A DNA stretch of 33,100 nt from assembly GCF_009193255.1 (NCBI RefSeq), contig NZ_WACG01000004.1, positions 1 through 33,100 on the forward strand. Direction: 5' to 3'. This document shows, in pieces, positions 14,859-21,931 of this stretch (the first letter of the stretch is position 1; every line of letters begins with the position of its first letter). The stretch is from Arthrobacter koreensis. GTDB lineage: Bacteria; Actinomycetota; Actinomycetes; Actinomycetales; Micrococcaceae. A model generated the notes under the pieces. It was not told where the DNA came from. It searched no databases and worked only from the letters and a program-made list of their open reading frames with translations. The translations under genes and the position numbers were made by a program.

Positions 14859-15973
14859 CCTACGGACCTGACACAGTTTCCGCCAGCCAGCCCCTGCTGC
14901 AGCTGCGTTCGCTCAGCCACAGCTACGGCTCCGTCCAGGCACTTCACGGGATTGACCTGGACATCGCCGGCAACGAATTCTTCGCCCTGCTGGGTCCGTC
15001 CGGCTGCGGCAAGAGCACCCTGCTGCGGTCCATCGCAGGTTTCGAAACCCCGGCACATGGGGAGATCCTGCTCGACGGCGAACCGCTGACTGCGCTTCCG
15101 GCCCACCGCCGGCCGGTGAACATGATGTTCCAGTCCTACGCCCTTTTCCCGCATCTGAGCGTGGAGAAGAACGTGGCCTACGGACTTGAGGCCGAAGGCA
15201 GGGGCAAGGCCGAGGTCCGCCGCCGGGTGGGCGAGGCGCTCGAAACCATCGGTCTCACGAAATTCGCCAAGCGGCGCCCGGGACAGCTCTCCGGCGGGCA
15301 GCGCCAGCGCGTGGCCCTGGCCCGGGCCATCGTCAAACGGCCCCGCCTGCTGCTGCTGGACGAGCCGTTGTCCGCCCTGGACCGCAAGGTCCGCGCGGAA
15401 ATGCAGCTCGAGCTCAAGCGTCTGCAGCACGAGGCGGGCATGACGTTCGTCGTGGTCACCCATGACCAGGAAGAGGCCATGTCCATGGCGGACCGGGTGG
15501 CAGTGCTCAACGCTGGCCGGCTGGAGCAGGTGGACACGCCGGTAGCCCTCTACGCCGCGCCCCGGACGCGGTTCGTAGCCGATTTCATCGGCACCGCGAA
15601 CCTCCTGGACGGCACCGCCGCCGCCGGGGGCATCCTGCTGGACAACGGCCTGGTGATCGCCGCGGACCATACGCTGCCCGCCGGAACCGCGGCCACCGCC
15701 GTCGTGCGCCCGGAAGACGTGGCGCTGGCCGGGGCCGGCACCGGCACGCTGTCCGGAACCGTGGTGGATACGTTCTTCCTGGGCGGCACCTCCACGGTCT
15801 CGGTGCAGGTTCCCGGGCTGAGTGCACCGTTCACCTGCACCGTACGGGCGGTCCAGGTTCCACAGCGTGGCTCACAGGTGGGTTTGGTTATTGACGCGGC
15901 CAGAACCGTAGCCGTGGAAGATGACCGCGCGGCGTCGCGGCCGGGCGCTGCTCAGGAAACGGTCAGCTCATGA
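14855..15973 (+). CDS. potA: Polyamine-type ABC transporter ATP-binding protein
   Basis: A 372-residue ATPase. Walker A GPSGCGKST is at 47-55, the Q-loop MMFQSYALFPH near 90-100, the signature LSGGQRQRVALARA from 145, Walker B LLLLDEPLSALD ending near 175, and the switch His203 in VVTHDQEEA. The C-terminal 140 residues form the TOBE-type regulatory domain of PotA/UgpC proteins. It energises import through PotB/PotC. Its last 22 bases overlap the 3' end of the convergent TetR gene. Confidence 0.94.
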   Translation: MTYGPDTVSASQPLLQLRSLSHSYGSVQALHGIDLDIAGNEFFALLGPSGCGKSTLLRSIAGFETPAHGEILLDGEPLTALPAHRRPVNMMFQSYALFPHLSVEKNVAYGLEAEGRGKAEVRRRVGEALETIGLTKFAKRRPGQLSGGQRQRVALARAIVKRPRLLLLDEPLSALDRKVRAEMQLELKRLQHEAGMTFVVVTHDQEEAMSMADRVAVLNAGRLEQVDTPVALYAAPRTRFVADFIGTANLLDGTAAAGGILLDNGLVIAADHTLPAGTAATAVVRPEDVALAGAGTGTLSGTVVDTFFLGGTSTVSVQVPGLSAPFTCTVRAVQVPQRGSQVGLVIDAARTVAVEDDRAASRPGAAQETVSS

Positions 15974-16563
15974 GCGGTTGCGATCCGCGCGTAGTCCGCG
16001 ATCAGGAGCGCCGCCGTCTCGGCGTCGATGCTCGGATGGCGGGCAATGATCCGGTAACCGTAGGCGTCTTCGAGCGCCACCAGATTTCGGGCAACGGTCA
16101 GCGGGTCCTGGGCCAGCGCGAACACGCCTCGAGCGGCCCCCTGTTCCAGCACGACCAGGTACATGCCAACCTGCCGCTCGTAGAGGGAGGTCAGCAGGGT
16201 GGCGGTCACCGGATTGTTGCCCGCGGAGCCGCCCAGGGCACAGAGCATGGCCACCTGCGCGTCATCGGATCCGGACGGCAGGCCGGAGCGGATCAGCGCC
16301 AGCAGCCGGACGGCGGGGTCATCCGGCAGCGACGCGAGCATCTGCACGCGCTGTTCGTAGAAGCGCTCCATGGCTTCGCGGTTCGCCTCAAGCATCAGGT
16401 CATCAATGTTCGGGTAGTAGTACAGCACCGCTCCGCTGGTCAGCCCGGCTTCTTCTGCGACCCGGTTCAGCCGGGCACCGTCCGGACCATGCTTGGCCAC
16501 CGCCCGCTGCGCGGCCGCCACAATCTCGCTGCGGCGTGCGGCCTGGTTCTTCGGACGTGCCAT
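15952..16563 (-). CDS. TetR-family transcriptional regulator
   Basis: A 203-residue repressor-type protein. The N-terminal DNA-binding domain has RRSEIVAAAQRAVAKHG (helix 1) and the helix-turn-helix RVAEEAGLTSGAVLYYYPN near residues 33-51; the rest is a ligand-binding helical domain, and the N-terminal residues resemble regulators of the BetI type. It is convergent with potA and divergent from the glycosyltransferase gene, so it probably controls the adjoining amine-use genes in response to the amine or a product. It has a good ribosome-binding site (GGAGGAAGG). Targets are inferred from position only. Confidence 0.88.
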   Translation of the reverse strand: MARPKNQAARRSEIVAAAQRAVAKHGPDGARLNRVAEEAGLTSGAVLYYYPNIDDLMLEANREAMERFYEQRVQMLASLPDDPAVRLLALIRSGLPSGSDDAQVAMLCALGGSAGNNPVTATLLTSLYERQVGMYLVVLEQGAARGVFALAQDPLTVARNLVALEDAYGYRIIARHPSIDAETAALLIADYARIATAHELTVS

Positions 16564-16672
16564 GTAAAAACCTTCCTCCGATGGACTGATTCACCACAAT
16601 AGGACACTTCCGCCACAATAACCGCATTTCACATAAGTAATTTGCATCACCCACCGATTCCTGGAGGCAGCA
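16564..16672. promoter_or_regulatory. Divergent TetR / glycosyltransferase control region
   Basis: 109 bases between the starts contain the direct repeat ccacaata at 16594-16601 and 16613-16620 (19-base spacing, about two helical turns) and an AT-rich stretch tttcacataagtaatttgc at 16626-16644. The repeats are plausible operator half-sites for the TetR protein, but TetR operators are more often inverted repeats, so this is tentative. Confidence 0.35.
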
Positions 16673-17965
16673 TTGACAAATTCACGCACTTTTCTTTTCA
16701 TGCCGGAAAGCGCTTACGGACCCACCAACAACTGCATCGGGATTGGCAGCGAGCTGCTGAAGCGCGGGCACCGGGTTGTCTTCGCGGCGGAGTCGTCCTG
16801 GAAAGGCAAGCTAGCGGCACTGGGCTTCGAGGAAGCGCTCGTGGACTTCGCTCCGCCGGCCGCGGACGATGCAGAGGCCGAAGCCGGCGATTTCTGGAAG
16901 GAATACATCAAAGCCATCTCTCCGGAATTCCGTAAAACAACACTGGAACAGGCTGAAACGGTCATCCGGCCTATTTGGGAAGGAGCAATTGAAGGCGCAA
17001 AATACTGCGAGCCCGAATTGCGGAAGATAATCGCGGACGTGAATCCGGATGTAATCATCGAGGACAACGTGGTGGCTTTCCCCGCCCTGGTGACCGCGGA
17101 GAAGCCGTTCGTGCGGATCGTCTCCTGCAACCCGCTGGAAATCCCCGGACCCGGCATCGCCCCCGCGTACTCCGGCCTGGGCCAGGATGACACCGCCGCG
17201 TGGGACGAGTACCGCGCCGAATACGAACGCACCCACAAGGACCTCTGGAAGGACTTCAACGCCTGGGTGCAGGCCCAGGGTGCACCGCCGCTGCCACGGC
17301 TCGAATTCATCCATTCAGGGGTGCACAACATCTACGTCTACCCTGAAGAACTGGACTACACCTCCCGCCGGCCGCTGGAGCCGAACTGGACCCGCGTCGA
17401 CTCCGCCGTCCGCGAGACCGAATCGGCCGTTGAGCTCCCCGAGGAGTTCCTGGATGGATCCAAGCCGCTGGTCTACTTCAGCCTGGGCTCCCTGGGCGGC
17501 GCCGACGTCGAACTCATGCAGCGCACGGTGGATATCCTCGGCGGCGCTGACGGCTACAACTTCATCGTCTCCAAGGGCCCCCGGCACGAGGAGATCACCC
17601 TGGCACCAAATATGTGGGGTGCGGAGTTCCTGCCGCAGACCCGCATCATTCCCCTGGTGGACCTGGTCATCACGCACGGCGGCAACAACACCACCACCGA
17701 AGCCCTGCACTTCGGCAAGCCGATGATCCTGCTGCCGCTGTTCTGGGACCAGTATGACAACGCCCAGCGTGTCCACGAATCCGGCTACGGCCGCCGCCTG
17801 GACACCTACAGCTGCACGGCCGAAGAGCTCCTCGGCACCATCGACGAGCTGCTGAACGATGCAGAACTGCAGGCCCGCTGCCGCACCGCCGGGGAACGCA
17901 TCCGCGCCGTGGACGGCTTGTCCGCGGCGGCCGCCGCGCTCGAACAGGTCGCCGCAGCACACTAG
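16673..17965 (+). CDS. GT1-family glycosyltransferase (macrolide/UGT-like)
   Basis: A 430-residue GT-B enzyme. The N-terminal acceptor domain starts FLFMPESAYGPTNNCIGIGSELLKRGHRVVF; the C-terminal nucleotide-sugar domain has LVYFSLGSLG near residue 265 and the donor-binding signature ITHGGNNTTTEALHFGKPM, then LLPLFWDQYDNA, near 333-363. It should transfer a sugar from a nucleotide diphosphate donor to a small acceptor, as in the UGT/macrolide glycosyltransferase group. The start is TTG at 16673, with GGAGG at 16663-16667. It leads a plus-strand run with aldehyde dehydrogenase and FAD oxidase genes, so the acceptor may be linked to amine metabolism, or the enzyme may detoxify a pathway compound. 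The substrate is not predictable. Confidence 0.82.
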   Translation: MTNSRTFLFMPESAYGPTNNCIGIGSELLKRGHRVVFAAESSWKGKLAALGFEEALVDFAPPAADDAEAEAGDFWKEYIKAISPEFRKTTLEQAETVIRPIWEGAIEGAKYCEPELRKIIADVNPDVIIEDNVVAFPALVTAEKPFVRIVSCNPLEIPGPGIAPAYSGLGQDDTAAWDEYRAEYERTHKDLWKDFNAWVQAQGAPPLPRLEFIHSGVHNIYVYPEELDYTSRRPLEPNWTRVDSAVRETESAVELPEEFLDGSKPLVYFSLGSLGGADVELMQRTVDILGGADGYNFIVSKGPRHEEITLAPNMWGAEFLPQTRIIPLVDLVITHGGNNTTTEALHFGKPMILLPLFWDQYDNAQRVHESGYGRRLDTYSCTAEELLGTIDELLNDAELQARCRTAGERIRAVDGLSAAAAALEQVAAAH

Positions 17966-18020
17966 CTTCCTCATCCGAACGCACTGAATCTCCACGTCAC
18001 CACCACTGCAAGGAACACCC

Positions 18021-19478
18021 ATGGCATCCGGAACTTTCATTTCCAACGACTACCGCGCTTCGAACGGCGAAGTGCAGGAGCTCATCAATCCCGCCACCGG
18101 CGAGGTCTCGGGCACGCTTACCGCATCCACGGTGGACGACGTCGATTCCGCCGTCGCTGCTGCCCGGGACGCCGCAGCGGGCTGGGCAGCACAGACCCCG
18201 GGGCAGCGTGCCCGCGTGCTGCTGAAGCTCGCCGATGCCCTGGAGACGGACGGCGAGGCGCTCACCGAGCTGGAAGTCACGGAGGGCGGCAAACCGTGGA
18301 CCACCGTGCTGGACGGCGAAATCCCGTTCGGCGCGGACAACCTGCGATTCTTCGCCGGTGCCGCCCGATCCGTGGACGGCACCGGCGCGGGCGTCTTCTC
18401 CGACGGTTACACCTCCATGATGGTCCGCCGGCCGGTGGGTGTGGTTGCCGGCATTACGCCGTGGAATTTCCCGCTGATCATGGCGCTGTGGAAGGCCGGC
18501 CCCGCGCTGGCCGCCGGCAACACCGTCATCCTCAAGCCTGCCCCGCTGACTCCGGGATCCACGCTGCGCCTGGCCGAGCTGGCTGCTTCCGCGGGCCTGC
18601 CGGCGGGTGTGCTGAACGTGGTGACCGGCGGCGGGGATATCGGCTCCGCCCTGGCGGGGCACCGCGGCGTGGACATGGTCTCGGTGACCGGGTCAACTGC
18701 CACCGGCCGTGCCGTCATGCAGGGGGCCGTCAAGGACGTCAAGCGCGTTCACCTGGAACTGGGCGGCAAGGCCCCGGCGCTGGTCTTCGCCGACGCCGAC
18801 GTGGCGCAGATGGCCCGCGCTGTGGCTCTGGGCGCCACCTACAACACCGGCCAGGACTGCACCGCGGCCACCCGCGTGTACATCCACCGGAGCATTTTCG
18901 ACGACGCCATTGCTGCCCTGCGGGCAGAGCTCAAGGGCATCAACATCGGCAATCCGCATGACCCGGCCACGCACATCGGCCCGCTGATTTCCGCAGCCCA
19001 CCGGGAGAAGGTGGCAGGGTTTGTGCAGCGCGCGGTCGACGCCGGTGCGCAGGCGCTCGAGGGCGGCTCGCCCCTGGAGGGCCCCGGCTTCTACTTCCCG
19101 CCCACCCTCGTGGTGGGTGCCGGGCAGTCCTCGGAACTGGTGCAGGGAGAGATCTTCGGCCCCGTGCTGGTGGCACTGCCCTTCGATACCGAGGAAGACG
19201 CCGTCGCCTTGGCCAATGACAGCGCCTACGGCCTTGCTTCCTCGGTCTGGACCGCCGACGTCGGGCGTGCCATCCGCGTCAGCCACCAGCTGGAGGTGGG
19301 CGTCACCTGGATCAACGACCACCTGCCGCTGGCTTCCGAGGCCCCGCACGGCGGCGTGAAGGGTTCCGGTTTCGGCAAGGACATGAGCATTGAGCCGCTC
19401 CTGGACTACTCCGTGACCCGCCATCTGATGATCCGCCACGCCGTGCCGCCGGAAACCACGGGCTACCGCCCGGCCTGA
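18021..19478 (+). CDS. NAD(P)-dependent aldehyde dehydrogenase (aminobutyraldehyde type)
   Basis: A 485-residue ALDH-superfamily enzyme. It shows the NAD-binding TPWNFPLIMALWK near residue 150, VTGSTATGR near 223, the general base Glu in LELGGKAP near 245 and the nucleophilic Cys in NTGQDCTAATRVY near 280, followed by EIFGPVL near 378. The DHLPLASEAPHGG and GSGFGKD motifs near the C-terminus recall gamma-aminobutyraldehyde dehydrogenases (PatD/YdcW). It would oxidise the aminoaldehyde made by the oxidase that follows, giving an amino acid such as GABA. It lies 55 bases after the glycosyltransferase with AAGGA upstream of the ATG. Substrate inferred from the PotDBCA context. Confidence 0.88.
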   Translation: MASGTFISNDYRASNGEVQELINPATGEVSGTLTASTVDDVDSAVAAARDAAAGWAAQTPGQRARVLLKLADALETDGEALTELEVTEGGKPWTTVLDGEIPFGADNLRFFAGAARSVDGTGAGVFSDGYTSMMVRRPVGVVAGITPWNFPLIMALWKAGPALAAGNTVILKPAPLTPGSTLRLAELAASAGLPAGVLNVVTGGGDIGSALAGHRGVDMVSVTGSTATGRAVMQGAVKDVKRVHLELGGKAPALVFADADVAQMARAVALGATYNTGQDCTAATRVYIHRSIFDDAIAALRAELKGINIGNPHDPATHIGPLISAAHREKVAGFVQRAVDAGAQALEGGSPLEGPGFYFPPTLVVGAGQSSELVQGEIFGPVLVALPFDTEEDAVALANDSAYGLASSVWTADVGRAIRVSHQLEVGVTWINDHLPLASEAPHGGVKGSGFGKDMSIEPLLDYSVTRHLMIRHAVPPETTGYRPA

Positions 19479-19527
19479 TCCGGCCCAGCATCCACCTGCG
19501 AACCACACCCGATCGAAAGCAGATACC

Positions 19528-20961
19528 GTGCCACGCACCACCCCAACCGCCTACGACCTGGCCGAGCAGCGCATCCCGGCCGCCACCGTCACCGCCGCCC
19601 TGTCCACCGCAGTGCCCGCACCCTACTGGCTGGACCGCCCGGAACGCCCCGCTCCCCTGCCGCCGCTGGACTCCCATGTCTCCGCGGACCTGGCAGTTGT
19701 CGGCGGCGGATACACCGGCCTGTGGACGGCGCTGCTGGCCAAGGAACGTGATCCGTCCGCCAGCGTGGTGCTGCTGGAGGGCCAGGAGGTGGGCTGGGCG
19801 GCGTCGGGCCGCAACGGGGGCTTCGTTTCGGCCAGCCTGACCCATGGCTACAGCAACGGGGTCAAGCACCTGCCCGGGGAGGTGGACCTGCTCCAGGAAA
19901 TGGGCGACGAAAACCTGGCCGAGTTCGCGGAAACGCTTGAGCGCTACGGGATCGACTGCGGGTTTGAATGGAATGGCACCCTGGCCCTGGCCACCGAGCC
20001 GCACCAGGTGGACTGGCTGCGCGAGGAAGCCGGGCACGACGGCGTCGAATTCTTCGACCGGGACAAGGTCCAGGCCGAAGTGAAGTCCCCCCTTTACCTG
20101 GCCGGGGCGTGGAACAAGAAGGGCAGCGCACTGGTGGATCCGGCGCGGTTGGCGTGGGGCCTGAAGCGGGCGTGCCTGGAACTCGGCGTGCAGATCTTCG
20201 AGCACTCCCCTGTGCGGTCGCTGGCCAAGTCGGCCCACGGTGTCCAGCTGAAAACCGGCGCCGGCACGGTCTCAGCTTCCAAGGTTGCGTTGGCCACCAA
20301 CGTGTTCCCGTCGCTGCTGCGGCGGGCCCGGCTGCACACCGTGCCGGTGTACGACTATGCACTGATGACCGAGCCTCTCACCGAAGCCCAGCTTGAATCC
20401 ATCGGCTGGTCACGGCGCCAGGGGCTCGACGACGTCGCGAACCGGTTCCATTACTACCGGCTGACGGAGGACAGCCGGATCCTCTTTGGCGGCTATGACG
20501 CGCCTTACCACTACGGCCGCAGCATGGAGCCGGAGTACGACCAGAGCGAAGAGTCCTTCCGCCGCCTGGCCGCTCACTTCCTGGCCACGTTCCCGCAGCT
20601 GGAGGGCATCTCATTCACCCATAAGTGGGGTGGGGCGATCGATACCTGCAGCAGGTTCTTCTCGTTCTTCATGAAGGCATACAGCGGACGGGTGGCCTAT
20701 GCAGCCGGATTCACCGGCCTCGGTGTGGGTGCCAGCCGGTTTGCGGCCAATGTGCTGCTGGACCTGCTCACGGGTTCGCCCACGCGGCGGACCTCCCTGG
20801 AGTTGGTCCGTAAGCTGCCGCTGCCGTTCCCGCCCGAGCCTGTTGCGTGGCTGGGCGTGAAGATCACTACCGCCGCGATGGTCCGCTCCGACCGCCGGCA
20901 GGGCAAACGCGGCCCCTGGCTGAAACTCATGGACGCCGTCGGCATGGGGTTCGACTCCTAG
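19528..20961 (+). CDS. FAD-dependent amine oxidase (DAO family, PuuB-like)
   Basis: A 477-residue flavoprotein of the D-amino acid oxidase/glycine oxidase fold. The FAD-binding motif AVVGGGYTGLWTALLAKE starts near residue 56, followed by LLEGQEVGWAASGRNGGFV, a pattern seen in gamma-glutamylputrescine oxidase (PuuB/OrdL). HKWGGAIDTCSRFF near 365 and AAGFTGLGVGASRFAANVL near 392 are the C-terminal FAD contacts. It probably oxidises a primary or secondary amine to an aldehyde, which the preceding dehydrogenase then oxidises. No glutamyl-putrescine ligase is in the window, so a free or otherwise modified amine may be the substrate. GTG start; ends just before a terminator at 21028. Confidence 0.85.
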   Translation: MPRTTPTAYDLAEQRIPAATVTAALSTAVPAPYWLDRPERPAPLPPLDSHVSADLAVVGGGYTGLWTALLAKERDPSASVVLLEGQEVGWAASGRNGGFVSASLTHGYSNGVKHLPGEVDLLQEMGDENLAEFAETLERYGIDCGFEWNGTLALATEPHQVDWLREEAGHDGVEFFDRDKVQAEVKSPLYLAGAWNKKGSALVDPARLAWGLKRACLELGVQIFEHSPVRSLAKSAHGVQLKTGAGTVSASKVALATNVFPSLLRRARLHTVPVYDYALMTEPLTEAQLESIGWSRRQGLDDVANRFHYYRLTEDSRILFGGYDAPYHYGRSMEPEYDQSEESFRRLAAHFLATFPQLEGISFTHKWGGAIDTCSRFFSFFMKAYSGRVAYAAGFTGLGVGASRFAANVLLDLLTGSPTRRTSLELVRKLPLPFPPEPVAWLGVKITTAAMVRSDRRQGKRGPWLKLMDAVGMGFDS

Positions 20962-21027
20962 TTCCTGCCGGCGTTCCTCTGAGGCTCTCTGTGTGGAGGG
21001 CCCTCCGGGACGCCGGTGCTTCAAGCC

Positions 21028-21075
21028 GCGTGCCTCCTTCGGCCCGATTCCCCCTCCCGAAGGAGGCACGCTTTT
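21028..21075 (+). terminator. Intrinsic terminator after the amine oxidase gene
   Basis: gcgtgcctccttcgg (21028-21042) pairs perfectly with ccgaaggaggcacgc (21057-21071) around a 14-base loop, followed by tttt. It closes the plus-strand amine-use run. Confidence 0.9.
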
Positions 21076-21095
21076 GCGTGCGCTGTGATTAAGGG

Positions 21096-21245
21096 GCCGG
21101 GTAAGGGGCGGGGCGGTCGGGGCGCCGTGGGGTGAGGGGTAAGGACCGGCGGCGTGAGGGCTGCGGGGTGCTGCGGGGGTACGGGCGACGGGTGCTGCGG
21201 GGTACGGGGCGGCGGGTGCTGCGGGGGGGGCCGGCGGGAGCGGCG
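21096..21245. repeat. G-rich low-complexity stretch
   Basis: The plus strand is dominated by runs of three to eight Gs with the recurrent phrase cgggtgctgcgggg (three copies or near copies at about 21164-21225). It lies after a terminator and before the inverted-repeat cluster. G-quadruplex formation on the plus strand is conceivable. A proline-rich frame on the opposite strand is judged a composition artefact. Confidence 0.6.
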
Positions 21246-21277
21246 ATGCCGGTATGCGGTTTCTTCGGGCCCGTCTC

Positions 21278-21420
21278 ATCCTGTGGCGCAATCATGTCGC
21301 TTTGAGTTCGTCTTCGGAATCCTGTGCTGCAATAACGCTTCTTCCGGGCTTGCTGAACGACCGTTTTGCGTCACAGGATGGACGGCTTCCCTCACAACGA
21401 GCCTTATTGCGACACAGGAT
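21278..21420. repeat. Imperfect inverted repeat with two units per arm
   Basis: Four copies of an ATCCTGTGnCGCAATAA-like unit occur. Two are forward (21278-21292, 21319-21337) and two are reverse (21364-21379, 21404-21420). Within each arm the units are spaced by exactly 41 bases, and the sequence between them is also partly complementary, so the whole is an imperfect inverted repeat of about 60 bases per arm around a short centre near 21350. Part of a 697-base gene-free interval (20962-21658). Confidence 0.7.
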
Positions 21421-21468
21421 GCCCCCTCGATCCCCGAGTCCAGCCCGGCCCTTCCACCGTCCAGCCTT

Positions 21469-21524
21469 TCGGGGAGATAACGCTGCATTCGGCCCCTGCC
21501 CCGCAACCATCGGGGAGATAACGC
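21469..21524 (+). repeat. Two copies of a 15-base direct repeat
   Basis: tcggggagataacgc occurs at 21469-21483 and 21510-21524, 41 bases apart, the same period as the units in the neighbouring inverted repeat. The shared ataacgc tail links it to the unit at 21331-21338, so all of these may belong to one degenerate repeat family. Apart from these repeats nothing recognisable fills 21525-21658. Confidence 0.6.
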
Positions 21525-21658
21525 CGCTGAACCCGGCCAGACCCTCAGAACCGCCATGTCCAACACCCGCCGAATCCACGGGTTCGTGGGTCCTAGAGCA
21601 CGAGCAGATCCAACCCGCACGCACAAATGAGCCCGGCCCGCCACTACGCGCCAACCTG

Positions 21659-21910
21659 TCATGCCTGCCCCAATACCAGCCACCCGCGGGTTGGCGCATA
21701 CGGGAGCAGCCGGATTTCCACTGCACCAAACCCCGCCTCAGCGAGGGAAGCACGCAGCGCGTCCCGGGAGCGAAACCGCAGGGTGCTCGTGGATTCCACC
21801 CGTTCACCGCCGCGCAGGAAAACGGTGGGCGACTCGAAGGTCACCAGCTCGCCGTCAACACGGTTTACCTGCACCCCAGCGCCACCAGCGCCCAGCGCCG
21901 TCGGCCCCAC
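21659..21910 (-). pseudogene. C-terminal remnant of a SAM-dependent methyltransferase
   Basis: About 83 residues in which VDGELVTFESPTVFLRGGER, then STSTLRFRSRDALRASLAEAGF and WLVLGQA match the last third of actinobacterial class I SAM-dependent methyltransferases, where the strand LVTFES is followed by STLRFR and a substrate-binding helix. The SAM-binding GxGxG half is missing. The frame is the same as that of mfd, with only the mfd stop and about seven codons between them, so the 5' part was probably lost by a deletion that brought it next to mfd. Presumably not expressed as a functional enzyme. Confidence 0.55.
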
Positions 21911-21931
21911 TGCGGCCCGGCCCCCGCGAAC

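Noticed and set aside
20611-21291. Proline-rich minus-strand frame across the oxidase 3' end and the G-rich stretch
   Set aside because: Its repeats come from the G-rich DNA on the other strand. It crosses a terminator and a real gene and resembles no protein.
21278-21524. CRISPR array
   Set aside because: Copies are few, in both orientations and degenerate, with no uniform spacers and no cas genes nearby.
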